DNA of 64,000 bases from Lachnospiraceae bacterium (GTDB lineage: Bacteria; Bacillota; Clostridia; Lachnospirales; Lachnospiraceae), in NCBI GenBank assembly GCA_009774245.1, contig VSNM01000001.1, positions 155,317 through 219,316 of the forward strand, written 5' to 3'. Of the stretch, positions 42,905-52,569 are shown in pieces. Each line of letters begins with the position of its first letter. The first letter of the stretch is position 1. The translations under genes and the position numbers were made by a program. Under the pieces are notes generated by a model. That model was given only the letters and a program-made list of their open reading frames with translations. It was not told the origin of the DNA and searched no databases.

Positions 42905-45505
42905 ATGGGCGGATATATCTTAAACAGGGAAGGAATCAGTAAGGAACGGGAGAAAAAGCTGTACAGGACCGGGGAGCTGGAACTGATGACCACGCACCAG
43001 CTGCGGGAGATCTGCAGGCGTGAGAAGATCATACAGGGTATTTTAAATCCCCTGGACAAGGAGGAGCTGGTCAGTGTGATCATGCGCTACCGCGGAGCGG
43101 GGGAACACCGGCTGATACGGAAGGAGTCGGAGGAGGGTACACGCGCGTTGGAGCGGCTGTTCGCGGAGCGGAGGATTGTGCCGGTGCAGGACAGGGCGCT
43201 GCACATCACGTCCGGACTCATTGTGTACGAGGGGCTGTCCATGGGCGTGGACGACAGGGTGATGGTGCCGTACCGCAGTGAGCTGGAGAACACCAATGCG
43301 CTCCTTGTCAGCGGCGGGAAGGAGGTCTGCGGCATCTTCCACCTGCGGGGAAAGAACGGGGATAAGGAACACCTGTATGTGGTGAAGGAGGAAGGGATGC
43401 CGTGCAGGGAGGCAGAGCTCAGGGAGTATGACTTGTACTGTTTCCAGCAGCAGGACTCGGACAGGATATCAGCCCTGTATTGCGGAACGGGTGCGGACAT
43501 GCCGGAGCGGATTCAGGCATACAGGATTCCGCTCACGGACGTGGAGGTCCGCAGTCCGGTGGAGCTGCGGATGCCGCTTGCCATCGATTTCGGATCCGCC
43601 GGCACCACGGCCGGCATCTGTCTGGAGCCGCGGTATCTCGAGGAGACCAGGGGAGTTCCCTTTGCAGAAGGCTTTGAGAAGGACACGGTCCGCCATGTCA
43701 CGTTTGCCGGCGGGAGCTGTCTGATGCCTACCATTGCCGCCGTGTCTGCGGTGCGGGACGGGAAGCCCCGCCTTGTGTTCGGGCAGGAGGCGGCGGACCT
43801 GGCCGGCTCCTGCTATGTGGATGAGGGGTTCAGCGTCTTTTATGACATGAAGCGCTGGATCAGCAATCCTGACAGGGAGGAGGAGATCACGGACAGGGAG
43901 GGCAGGCGGACATTCCTGGCGAGACGGGAGATCATCAAAGCATTCTTCCTGCATGTCATCAGGACCGCGGAAAACCAGTTCAAATGCAGGGTGCGCCAGA
44001 TCCATGTATCCTGTCCGGTCAGGCAGAAGTATCTGTTCCGGAAGCTGTTTCACAGAATCCTGCCGGAGTATATGCCGCAGGACGGGGAGCTGCTTGACGA
44101 GGGTATGGCAGTCCTGTACAATACCATCTCCGGCATGATGGAGTCCGGAAAGCTGGAGGAGGACGCGGAGTACCGGGCGCTGGTCATAGACTGCGGCGGC
44201 GGTACGACAGACCTGTGCGCATGCCGCTTCAGCTACCGCGATGACAGGGTGGCATACCATATCCGCATCGGGACGGCCTATGAGAACGGGGACACGGATT
44301 TCGGAGGGGACAACATTACATACCGCATCATGCAGTACATCAAGATTTGCCTGGCGGAAAGACTCGGGTTCCGGCTGCCGGTGTCCGCGGAGGAAATCCT
44401 GCGGGGGCTTGATGTGGACACGTTCCGTTTTGTGGACGACAGCGGGACGTCAGGATTATACAGGGGGCTGGAGGAAGCCTATGAGGCGGCCGGACAGTAT
44501 CTTCCCACCAGGTTTAAGGAGTACGGGACGGGGAGCAGGGAGGACTATTTCCGGGTAAAAAATAATTTCTACCACCTCTTTTACCTGGCGGAGGAGGTCA
44601 AAAAGCACTTTTACGGGGACGCCGGAATCCTGCGGGTGGGGATTTCCTCCCGCGTGCACGGGGACAGCTCCATTCCATGGGTGCAGGCGGACAAATGGAA
44701 ACTGTCCGTGCGGGAAAACGGCGCATTCAGGGTGGTAAAGGAGTTTCCGGAGATCATCATGAACCTGTACGAGACCAGCCTGGTCATAAGGGGGGACATC
44801 TACGGCATTATCCGTAAGTTTATGGAGCCGCTGTACAAAGAGGACAGAATCAGGGATTTTTCATTCCTGAGACTGACAGGCCAGTCCTGCAAGATCGATC
44901 TCTTCAAGGAAGCGCTGAAGGAATTCATACCGGGACGGATGATACAGTTCCGGCGCGGCGGAAGGGGAACAGCAGGGGATACGGATCTGAAGATGAGCTG
45001 TGTGGACGGCGCACTAAAGTATATCCGGGACAGAAGGCTGGGATATGCACAGGTGGAACTGTATTCCGACAAACCGGTGCTTCCCTATACGGTCAGCGCC
45101 CACACCCACAACGGAAAGGAAGTGGAGCTGGTGAACGGATTCCTGCGTGAGGAGGAAACACGGTATGTGTCAAGAAACCTGGAAGACCTGACACTATACC
45201 TGTACCTGAGGGACACGGAAGGACGGGAGCGGTACCGGTTCTGTCTTGAATGCGATCCGAAACGTTTCCGGGAAGTGACTTATGAGGATATCCACAAGGA
45301 GCACGGGACGCATATCGCACAGAAGGAGACGGACAGCATCGCGGACGGTGAGATACGATTTTTCGTGTGGAAGCGCTGCGCGGACTGGGGCTTTGTGGTC
45401 GTGCCGGTGTACAGGAAGTACGGGCGCCTGTACCTGGGGGACGGCCGGTTCTGTCCGTTCGAGCATGAAGAATGGACACAGAATCTTTACGACGGCATGA
45501 GATAA
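42905..45505 (+). CDS. Hsp70/actin-like ATPase with N-terminal SAP-like segment
   Basis: 866 residues. Residues about 30-65 look like a SAP/Rho-N helical segment (HQLREICRREKIIQGILN). From about 220 the protein has the actin/Hsp70 ATPase signatures: phosphate 1 LAIDFGSAGTTAGICLEP, connect region HVSCPVRQKYLFRKLF, phosphate 2 ALVIDCGGGTTDLCAC (about 425) and GDTDFGGDNITYRIMQYI. The C-terminal 300 residues are not a standard Hsp70 substrate domain. It may use the J protein at 12051 as co-chaperone and could remodel sheath or load effectors in place of ClpV; that role is inferred. Confidence 0.85.
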   Translation: MGGYILNREGISKEREKKLYRTGELELMTTHQLREICRREKIIQGILNPLDKEELVSVIMRYRGAGEHRLIRKESEEGTRALERLFAERRIVPVQDRALHITSGLIVYEGLSMGVDDRVMVPYRSELENTNALLVSGGKEVCGIFHLRGKNGDKEHLYVVKEEGMPCREAELREYDLYCFQQQDSDRISALYCGTGADMPERIQAYRIPLTDVEVRSPVELRMPLAIDFGSAGTTAGICLEPRYLEETRGVPFAEGFEKDTVRHVTFAGGSCLMPTIAAVSAVRDGKPRLVFGQEAADLAGSCYVDEGFSVFYDMKRWISNPDREEEITDREGRRTFLARREIIKAFFLHVIRTAENQFKCRVRQIHVSCPVRQKYLFRKLFHRILPEYMPQDGELLDEGMAVLYNTISGMMESGKLEEDAEYRALVIDCGGGTTDLCACRFSYRDDRVAYHIRIGTAYENGDTDFGGDNITYRIMQYIKICLAERLGFRLPVSAEEILRGLDVDTFRFVDDSGTSGLYRGLEEAYEAAGQYLPTRFKEYGTGSREDYFRVKNNFYHLFYLAEEVKKHFYGDAGILRVGISSRVHGDSSIPWVQADKWKLSVRENGAFRVVKEFPEIIMNLYETSLVIRGDIYGIIRKFMEPLYKEDRIRDFSFLRLTGQSCKIDLFKEALKEFIPGRMIQFRRGGRGTAGDTDLKMSCVDGALKYIRDRRLGYAQVELYSDKPVLPYTVSAHTHNGKEVELVNGFLREEETRYVSRNLEDLTLYLYLRDTEGRERYRFCLECDPKRFREVTYEDIHKEHGTHIAQKETDSIADGEIRFFVWKRCADWGFVVVPVYRKYGRLYLGDGRFCPFEHEEWTQNLYDGMR

Positions 45506-45526
45506 AAAAGGACAAAGGAGCGGCAT

Positions 45527-46315
45527 ATGATGGAACACATATATCCGGCGTTTGAGCGCGGAAGAATCATGAAGAAGGAGCTGCTGTGGGCGCTCAGGGA
45601 TTACTCCTATAGTACCCTGCAGACCAGATACAGGGACCATGCGGACGGCATCATCACGGGATGCAGGGTGCGCGCGGAGGGGGACATGCTCTGCATCGGG
45701 CAGGGAATGATCAAGTGTGCGGATTTTATCTTCCTGATCACGGGGGAGGAGCGGATACCGTATGCGCCGACAGGGGAGTACGAGAGCCTCCGGTTCCGGC
45801 TGGCGGGGAAGGAGGAGCTGCCGGACTATACCCGTTACCGGACGGAGTTTGTGCTGGACGGACACCTGGAGCGAGGGGCGAATGAGATCGAACTGTGCCG
45901 GTTTAAGCTGAAAGAGGGCGCCAGGCTGCGCACGGAGTACAAGGACTTTTACGATATACAGACGGAGTATGACACCGTAAACCTGGCGCACGCCACCTGG
46001 TCTGCAGTAGGGCGGAACACCCTGTCTAAGGAAGTGACGGACTATTTTGCGCGAAAGGTGCTGGAGTGCGGGAAGGCGGCGGACGCAGATGTCCAGTTTG
46101 CATATTTTCTCCTGCAGGGGCAGGAGGCGGCGGACTACTATATACTGACGGACTACATCCGCAGGAGGACAGGCGGGGATGCAGGGGACGGACAGATGGA
46201 TACCGTGACCGCTTTCCATAAGCTCGAGAAGATACTGGACGGGATACGCAAAGGCTCCGGCGCATACAGGCAGAACCGGGCAGACGGGGAACGAAGGATG
46301 ATCGTGTGGGATTGA
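45527..46315 (+). CDS. Unrecognised protein, possible baseplate (TssK-like) component
   Basis: 262 residues, cytosolic. The beginning (HIYPAFERGRIMKKELLWAL, then GIITGCRVRAEGDMLCIGQG) has the look of baseplate proteins that start with a helical bundle and a beta shell, as in TssK and phage wedge proteins, but similarity is too weak to name it. It follows the Hsp70-like gene by 21 bases with ribosome site AAAGGAG, so the two form one unit. Confidence 0.6.
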   Translation: MMEHIYPAFERGRIMKKELLWALRDYSYSTLQTRYRDHADGIITGCRVRAEGDMLCIGQGMIKCADFIFLITGEERIPYAPTGEYESLRFRLAGKEELPDYTRYRTEFVLDGHLERGANEIELCRFKLKEGARLRTEYKDFYDIQTEYDTVNLAHATWSAVGRNTLSKEVTDYFARKVLECGKAADADVQFAYFLLQGQEAADYYILTDYIRRRTGGDAGDGQMDTVTAFHKLEKILDGIRKGSGAYRQNRADGERRMIVWD

Positions 46316-46318
46316 TTT

Positions 46319-46471
46319 TTTGTTGCAGGGTTGATTGGAAATATGTATGGAGTGGAAGGAGTTTGGGATAAGGCAAAAAATGCTGATCAAATTGGTCAGG
46401 TTCCATCAATCTGTCAACGAGATGTGGCAGCCAAAGCTGCATATGAAGAGTTTATGGGTATGAAAGAATAG
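46319..46471 (+). pseudogene. C-terminal remnant of a lost effector
   Basis: An open frame without a start encodes FVAGLIGNMYGVEGVWDKAK, NADQIGQVPSICQRDVAAKA, then AYEEFMGMKE and a stop. It directly precedes an LRR protein gene. Its position right after the structural genes and before a putative immunity gene suggests the tail of a deleted effector. Confidence 0.5.
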
Positions 46472-46488
46472 GGAGTTTGGGGGCATGT

Positions 46489-47418
46489 ATGGAAAATAAA
46501 AGATTTAGAAGATGTATTCTATTATTTATTTTAATCTTAGCTGTCGGGATGGCGGCAAATATAATTCCGCATAATGACATGTCATTTCCAATGTCAACGA
46601 AACAGAAAGATATTGAAGAACTGGTTCTACGCCAGGCAACACAGGTAGAGATTGCGGGAGCTGGCGGGCATCAGGGATTGAAAAGGCTGTATATCTATGG
46701 TGCTGCTGAGGACCTCGATCTGTCTCCTGTTGGTAATCTGACAGAACTGGAGGAATTATCATTAAATACATATGGCAGGGAGATTGATACAGAGCCGTTA
46801 GGAGAACTGACACAGTTAGGTTATCTCTCGATGGAGGGTTCCTGGAATGACCTTTCCTTTGTTTCCGGGTTATCCGGTTTGAGGGAAATAATGGTTCAGA
46901 GAAGCGAAGTAAAAGATCTGTCCATCTTTGCAGATCTGACACGATTAAGAAAACTATATATCGAATATGTGGAAGATATAGACTTAAAGTATCTGGAAAA
47001 CCTCACTGCACTGGAAGAGCTTCATCTCTGCGGCGGGCATATCCGAAATATGGAGTATATTAAAAATTTAAAAAATCTGAAGGAATTATATTTATATGAG
47101 AGCATGGACATATATGATAATCAGCCGGAAGCAGAAACTATTTTTCTGAGCGGACTAAAAGAACTGGAAACATTGACAATAGTGCATATGAACATTGGTG
47201 ATCTTGGGGCCATATCTGAAATCACTTCCTTGAGCTGGATAGCACTGGGGTGTACTGGAATAACGGACATCATGCCATTAAGAAAGCTGGAAAACCTTAA
47301 ATTTATAGGTATATATGGAAATGAAAGTGAAGCTGTAAAGGAACAGGCAGGGCAGTATTTTAAAAATGTAGACGGGCTGGATGTGGATGTATCGGAAGAA
47401 TTACCAGTAACATTGTGA
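46489..47418 (+). CDS. Secreted leucine-rich-repeat protein
   Basis: 309 residues from ATG 46489. A signal or anchor segment (CILLFILILAVGMAANII) is followed by about nine LRR units (LKRLYIYGAAEDLDLSPVGN, LEELSLNTYGREIDTEPLGE, LKELYLYESMDIYDN and so on). Paralogous to 25205-26122. It follows an effector remnant and may be its orphan immunity protein. Confidence 0.8.
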   Translation: MENKRFRRCILLFILILAVGMAANIIPHNDMSFPMSTKQKDIEELVLRQATQVEIAGAGGHQGLKRLYIYGAAEDLDLSPVGNLTELEELSLNTYGREIDTEPLGELTQLGYLSMEGSWNDLSFVSGLSGLREIMVQRSEVKDLSIFADLTRLRKLYIEYVEDIDLKYLENLTALEELHLCGGHIRNMEYIKNLKNLKELYLYESMDIYDNQPEAETIFLSGLKELETLTIVHMNIGDLGAISEITSLSWIALGCTGITDIMPLRKLENLKFIGIYGNESEAVKEQAGQYFKNVDGLDVDVSEELPVTL

Positions 47419-47469
47419 TAAAAAAGATAGTAATCAGGATACGCGTAAAATTGCCAGGGGTGAAGTGAG

Positions 47470-48960
47470 ATGAATAAAAAAAGGGTGGTTTTGGCTGTTT
47501 TTATCCTGTCAGCAATCATTATTGCTTTATATGGCATAGGCCATATAAGTTTCAGGGTGAAAGAATCAGAGGACACACGGCCGGGAGAGACAGATATTGT
47601 CGCAGGAGAGAAAGTGTCATCAGAATATTCTTATGAGAAAAAAGAGAATGCGACTGAAAACAGAATGCCTAAAATTGTGGATATCATTATCATAGATGGG
47701 TATCATTCTGCCCTGTGCGCGGATGGAACCGTGTGGTGCTGGACGGGGAAACAGAAAGCTGCTGCAAAGCAGATGAGCGGGCTGAGGGATATTAAAAAAA
47801 TCACTGCCGCGTATGTAGGCATCAGGGAATGGTTTATGACAGATGCACCGACAGGAATGGAAAATTGCGTACTGTATGCGCTTTCTGAAGACGGGTATGT
47901 TTATGCATGGGGATATAATAATCCATGCCTGATCAGCACGGAGCGGGAGGATTGGTTCAGGGTGTTTGATGAACCGGTCAGGCTGGACGGACTGTCAGAT
48001 ATAGTGGATATGGATGCCCGGAACGGGAAGGCATTTGCCGTCGACAAAGAAGGTACATTTTATGTATGGGGCGACTGGGAGATCGGATGGGTTGACAATA
48101 CGATACCGGCCTGTTTTCCAGAGGACAGAAGGACACTGGTGGAAGGTGTCACGACGCTGTGTGCGGGAGCGGGGGATTACAGTTATTTTGTGCGGGAGGA
48201 TGGAACGGTATTTTCTATAATGCAGATATACTGTCTGCTGGGAGATGGATTAATGCCTGTACTGCCATATATATTTCCCTCCTTTGAACACTGGGGTGAC
48301 AGCCCGGACATACACAGGGATAAGGAGTACGCTGAAAAAGAACAGGCAGATATGGAGAAACGTTCAGCTTATGTGTGGGAGGTGCGCCGGGGAGCAGAGG
48401 CTTTTCTTGAAGATACTGTTGATCTGAGTGAGGGATCAAAAACCATGCGGATACTTCTGTATGAGCTTGGAAGCTGCGGGAATGTAGAACTGATCGCTTC
48501 GGACGGATATACGATGTATGTATATAAATCGGATAATACGTTGTGGTACTGGAACAGTAACAGGATCAGATTTCATGACGATTACATGGCGATGTGTGAC
48601 GGGGAGACAGGGCTTGTGGACTATACGGGATGCTTTGAACAGGTTGATATTGAAAATCTGACACATTCGCGCAGAGATGGGAAAGAAACACCCTGCAGAC
48701 TGGTGGATATCTGTGCGGCGGAAGAACATGTTCTGTTTCTGACGGACGACGGGCAGGTGTTTATGAGCGGATATGAAACTTGTGACAGGCTGGTGGACGG
48801 TCTGATGACTAGCGAGTTAAAATTCCGTGCGTTGAAAGCGGAAGATATCGTCAGTGTCAACACAGACGGAAGATATGGTTTTTCCGCGGTAAACAGGCAG
48901 GGTGAATATCTTAGCCTGGATATGACGCCATGGGATTACAGGGAGTTTTATGAGGAGTAG
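47470..48960 (+). CDS. Anchored RCC1-like beta-propeller protein
   Basis: 496 residues. The anchor VVLAVFILSAIIIALYGIGH precedes RCC1-type repeats with DG.V..WG cores: HSALCADGTVWCWT, VLYALSEDGYVYAWGYNN, KAFAVDKEGTFYVWGD, YSYFVREDGTVFSI and HVLFLTDDGQVFMSGYE. Likely a seven-bladed propeller outside the cell. Such propellers bind proteins; a role as immunity or receptor is possible. No partner is visible. Confidence 0.75.
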   Translation: MNKKRVVLAVFILSAIIIALYGIGHISFRVKESEDTRPGETDIVAGEKVSSEYSYEKKENATENRMPKIVDIIIIDGYHSALCADGTVWCWTGKQKAAAKQMSGLRDIKKITAAYVGIREWFMTDAPTGMENCVLYALSEDGYVYAWGYNNPCLISTEREDWFRVFDEPVRLDGLSDIVDMDARNGKAFAVDKEGTFYVWGDWEIGWVDNTIPACFPEDRRTLVEGVTTLCAGAGDYSYFVREDGTVFSIMQIYCLLGDGLMPVLPYIFPSFEHWGDSPDIHRDKEYAEKEQADMEKRSAYVWEVRRGAEAFLEDTVDLSEGSKTMRILLYELGSCGNVELIASDGYTMYVYKSDNTLWYWNSNRIRFHDDYMAMCDGETGLVDYTGCFEQVDIENLTHSRRDGKETPCRLVDICAAEEHVLFLTDDGQVFMSGYETCDRLVDGLMTSELKFRALKAEDIVSVNTDGRYGFSAVNRQGEYLSLDMTPWDYREFYEE

Positions 48961-49047
48961 TGAGAGAGAACGGCACTCAGGGCACTGGAAACAGGCGAAT
49001 GTATCCGTGTATGAGCGAATGAACGGATTTGGAGGATAATTATTGAT

Positions 49048-50004
49048 ATGAGAGCATTAAACAAAGAAGGAACCGGCAGAAAATACTTATTATGTTTTGT
49101 GGTTATTCTCATGTTGGCAGTCACAGGATGCGGCAAAAAGTGGGAGCAGCATGGTAAGATCATGTCTGTCGGAGGTACAGGGGAAAGTGCAGCGGACAGC
49201 ATGGATTACAGTCAGTACGTAAATAAGACATGGATTGTCGATGGCTGGAACGAATTAACCGATTCGGAATGGGATCTGGCAGTCAGCATGATCATAACCC
49301 GGATAGAGGACGGACATATCGAGGGGTATTTCAAGAAAGGAATGATCCTGGATGATTATTGCAGCTTTTTTATGCGGGATCTGATTGAATTTCACGGAAA
49401 CGTTTTTATGGAAAGGGCAGAATGTCTGTATGGTGATGAGAAAATCCATTCGTTTGACATAGTATTCCATGGGGGAGACAGAATCAGTATGGATTTCAGC
49501 GACAACGGGGGAGAAAGCTATCAGCTCAGGGCTTACAATATTTCCGACATGGAGTTTACCGCCGAGCCGGAAACATTCAAGATTGATCTGGATTCATGGG
49601 GAAATGTAACATTGATTTATGCATACAGGAAAGAATTTTTAGGCGGGGAAGATTACCGTCTGGAACCATGCGTTTTGCTGGTGGATGAGCAGAAAGATAT
49701 ATTATATAAATTCTTTACGACTATCCTGCCAAAGGAATATGAAGTATTAAAAGTGTGGATCGGGGATTTGGATGGAGATGGGCTAAAGGATGTAAAGGTT
49801 GCTGCCATTTCTTTCGACGTCTGCGATTCCAGCAGGATAGAGCTGTATTTTTTTCAACGGGAGGATGGGCTGTTTGACAAGTCGGTCGTGATCGATATAG
49901 ATGATCAGCGTGGGTATACCATGAAAAGTTTCCAAAAAGATCTGTGGATCAGCTTTGGGGAGGGCAGTTATATGCGGAGGCGGTCATATGAGAAAAAGGA
50001 ATGA
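49048..50004 (+). CDS. Lipoprotein, paralogue 1 of a pair
   Basis: 318 residues. Lipobox LAVTGC with Cys at about 29. The mature domain has a short acidic beta-rich N-terminal half (SMIITRIEDGHIEGYFKKGM), a SWGNVTLIYAYRKE strand pair and a calcium-loop-like motif WIGDLDGDGLKDVKVAAISF, then LYFFQREDGLFDKSVVIDID. Paralogous to the next gene, which overlaps its end by 17 bases. Confidence 0.72.
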   Translation: MRALNKEGTGRKYLLCFVVILMLAVTGCGKKWEQHGKIMSVGGTGESAADSMDYSQYVNKTWIVDGWNELTDSEWDLAVSMIITRIEDGHIEGYFKKGMILDDYCSFFMRDLIEFHGNVFMERAECLYGDEKIHSFDIVFHGGDRISMDFSDNGGESYQLRAYNISDMEFTAEPETFKIDLDSWGNVTLIYAYRKEFLGGEDYRLEPCVLLVDEQKDILYKFFTTILPKEYEVLKVWIGDLDGDGLKDVKVAAISFDVCDSSRIELYFFQREDGLFDKSVVIDIDDQRGYTMKSFQKDLWISFGEGSYMRRRSYEKKE

Positions 50005-50893
50005 TCACAGAAGGATAATTATAGTTATGGGGCTGGCATTTATTCTGACATTTGCATCAGGATGCCAGGATAAAAAGCAGGAAGGAAAAGGGATAACAGA
50101 TGACATCCTGCCAGATCAGACAGACTATAGTATGTATCTGAGAAAAATATGGATGGAAGGTCATGATTACCTTCTGCACAGTCTGGTCATCACCCGGATA
50201 GAAGATGGATGTATAGAGGGATTTCTGGGTGAGGATAATATATATTCTGATATGTATTTTGACATAGACTTGGCGGAGCACGCCACAAACTTTCAGGGGA
50301 CGATAACTGACGGCAGGGCGGAGTGTATATACCATAACAGACAGAAGGATAAGTATGGAGAAATGGATATCATTTTTGCCGGGGATGACGGACTCGATGT
50401 AAGGATTGATGAGGGAGAGACAAAAAACTATCAGACCTGTAACATATCAGATATTCGGTATCGTGACACGCCTGTAATAATTGATGGAGAGATGGGTTCG
50501 TGGGGGAAGGTAACGTTATGCTGTGTCTATAAAGAAAATTCAGACACACTCGAGCCATGGGTGGTATTACTGGACGGACAGGGAGATATCATATACCAGT
50601 TTTCGGCGGATTTTTCAGGCTATGGCGATAACATAGACTGCGAGATCACCGGCATGGCGATTGAGGATATGGATGGGGACGGACTGGAGGATATAGCGGT
50701 TTTTACTTGTAAATCATATACTTTCCGGGATGATCTGGACCAGCAATGTGAATGGTATTTCTTTCAACAGGAAGATGGCTGGTTTGGCAAAGAGGTTTAT
50801 ATCTGTCATGACGAAGATGCTTACTATATTGAAAGTGAACGGAATGACATACATGTATTATTTCAGGAGCCTGAGGAATCAGCGAATGAATGA
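49988..50893 (+). CDS. Lipoprotein, paralogue 2 of a pair
   Basis: 301 residues from ATG 49988. Lipobox TFASGC. Segments align with the preceding protein: SLVITRIEDGCIEGFLGEDN, SWGKVTLCCVYKEN, IEDMDGDGLEDIAVFTCKSY and WYFFQQEDGWFGKEVYICHD. The pair resulted from tandem duplication. The FG-GAP-like loop is shared with other putative immunity proteins here. A long stem-loop follows at 50913. Confidence 0.72.
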   Translation: MRKRNDHRRIIIVMGLAFILTFASGCQDKKQEGKGITDDILPDQTDYSMYLRKIWMEGHDYLLHSLVITRIEDGCIEGFLGEDNIYSDMYFDIDLAEHATNFQGTITDGRAECIYHNRQKDKYGEMDIIFAGDDGLDVRIDEGETKNYQTCNISDIRYRDTPVIIDGEMGSWGKVTLCCVYKENSDTLEPWVVLLDGQGDIIYQFSADFSGYGDNIDCEITGMAIEDMDGDGLEDIAVFTCKSYTFRDDLDQQCEWYFFQQEDGWFGKEVYICHDEDAYYIESERNDIHVLFQEPEESANE

Positions 50894-50912
50894 TAAAAAT
50901 GAGATACACGCG

Positions 50913-50973
50913 TTAGGAGCTGTGCAGAAATAGACAAGTCAAGATGCATAGGTTATTTTTGCATAGCTCCTTA
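50913..50973 (+). terminator. Stem-loop between the lipoprotein pair and VgrG 3
   Basis: TTAGGAGCTGTGCAGAAAT (50913-50931) pairs with ATTTTTGCATAGCTCCTTA (50955-50973), with one mismatch and two G-U pairs and a 23-base loop. There is no T run after it. It may end the upstream transcript, or be a small palindromic mobile remnant. Confidence 0.5.
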
Positions 50974-50990
50974 GCAGGAAAGGAGAACAC

Positions 50991-52568
50991 ATGACAGAAA
51001 AAATAGCAGACAGGCAGATATCTATTCAGTGCAGGTTCCGGATCATAAGCGTACAGAGCTGTGTGATCCGTGCCGGGTACGGGCAGCACACCCGTGCGGA
51101 GGTCACGGCGGTCGTGGACGGGGACAGCGCGCAGGGCGTCCTGACGGACACTGCGGATGAGGCGGTCACGATCACGGGAAGGGACAGCGCCGGCATGGAG
51201 CGCATTTTGTTTTCCGGCGTTGTGGAATCGCTGGAGCTGGCCACGGAGGGCGGGTATACAGTCCTTTACCTGAAGGCCGTCTCCCATACATGGAAGATGG
51301 ATATCATGAGGAGGTCAAGGTCATTTCAGGATACTTCCATGACATACCGCAGTGTGGCGGAGGCGGTCGTGCGTGAATATGGGGCATCCATGATCTGGAA
51401 TGTGCCGGACAGGCATCTGGAATATCCCCTGATCCAGTACAGGGAAACGGATTACCGGTTCCTTCTGAGACTGCTGAGCCACCTGCAGGCGGGAATCACC
51501 GTGGTGGATGCCGGAGCGGGCATCAGCTTCCACGCCGGACTGCGGGACGGGGATGACCACGGGGATATCGCGCTGGAACAGTACATATACAGCACACGGC
51601 CGTCTGGCGGCGGCAGGATGCACACAGGCGCCACGGGCTACCGGATTGACGGGACGGATCATGTGAGGACGGGCGACAGGGTGCGGATACACGGTATGCC
51701 GTATTGCGTGATGGACGCGGTCACCGTATTTGAACAGGGAAGCCTGCGGTGCAGCTGCAACGTATTCCCGGCGCAGTGTTTCCGTGTATCCCGGATACCG
51801 GCAGGGACGCTGGAGGGCGCGGAGCTGACAGGGAGAATCCTGGAGACGCGCCGGGAGCTCGTGAGGCTGCACCTGGATATCGACAGGGAACAGGCCCCGT
51901 CAGGGGCGTACTGGTTCCCATGGAAACCGGCCACGGGGAACATGCTGTACTGTATGCCGGAGACAGGCACAAGGGCGGCGCTGTATTTTGGCAGGGCCGA
52001 CGAGGGCGCAGGGGAAGTCGTCCGCAGCGTCAGGGAGAACGGCGACCGGTGCGGGGAGCTGTCAGACCATAACAGGCGGTATATCACGACAGACGGCAGT
52101 AAGAGAATGTACATGGAACCCTCCGCGATGGGACTGCTCAACATGGAGGGAAAGAATGCGGAGATCGCCCTCGGTGACAGCGCCGTACTGGGAGTGAGGA
52201 CAACCGGTAAGATGTCGCTGCTGGCGGAAGGACAGGTAAAATTAAAAGGAAAGAACGTCTCCGTCACGACACCCATGGAAGCGACGCTTGTCAGGAAGGA
52301 CCTCCTGTCGCCGACCGTCATCAACCTGTGCAACGCCTTTGACTCCATCGGACAGGTAGGTAGCTTCGCGCCCAACGCAGGCCGGGTGACAGCAGGGAAG
52401 GGAAAAACGACATCCTCCGCACAGCCGGAGGAGGAATACGGGGTGGAGGACATCACGTGGGACATCCTGTCAGGGATTCCGGCGGTGTCAGCGGGAAGTC
52501 CCGCAGCAGCAGCGGTGGCGGCATCCATGCCGGTGCTTGGCAGACATTTAAAGAAGGAGGCACGTTGA
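50991..52568 (+). CDS. VgrG-like spike protein 3
   Basis: 525 residues. Signature LIQYRETDYRFLLRLLSHLQ at about 144-164, an OB-fold YWFPWKPATGNMLYCMPETG with TRAALYF (about 304-330), and beta-helix-like repeats. The tail beyond (about 425-525) is unlike spikes 1 and 4: it ends in a Gly/Ser/Ala-rich hydrophobic segment (IPAVSAGSPAAAAVAASMPV). That extension could bind a special adaptor or cargo. Ribosome site AAAGGAGA precedes ATG 50991. Confidence 0.85.
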   Translation: MTEKIADRQISIQCRFRIISVQSCVIRAGYGQHTRAEVTAVVDGDSAQGVLTDTADEAVTITGRDSAGMERILFSGVVESLELATEGGYTVLYLKAVSHTWKMDIMRRSRSFQDTSMTYRSVAEAVVREYGASMIWNVPDRHLEYPLIQYRETDYRFLLRLLSHLQAGITVVDAGAGISFHAGLRDGDDHGDIALEQYIYSTRPSGGGRMHTGATGYRIDGTDHVRTGDRVRIHGMPYCVMDAVTVFEQGSLRCSCNVFPAQCFRVSRIPAGTLEGAELTGRILETRRELVRLHLDIDREQAPSGAYWFPWKPATGNMLYCMPETGTRAALYFGRADEGAGEVVRSVRENGDRCGELSDHNRRYITTDGSKRMYMEPSAMGLLNMEGKNAEIALGDSAVLGVRTTGKMSLLAEGQVKLKGKNVSVTTPMEATLVRKDLLSPTVINLCNAFDSIGQVGSFAPNAGRVTAGKGKTTSSAQPEEEYGVEDITWDILSGIPAVSAGSPAAAAVAASMPVLGRHLKKEAR

Positions 52569-52569
52569 G

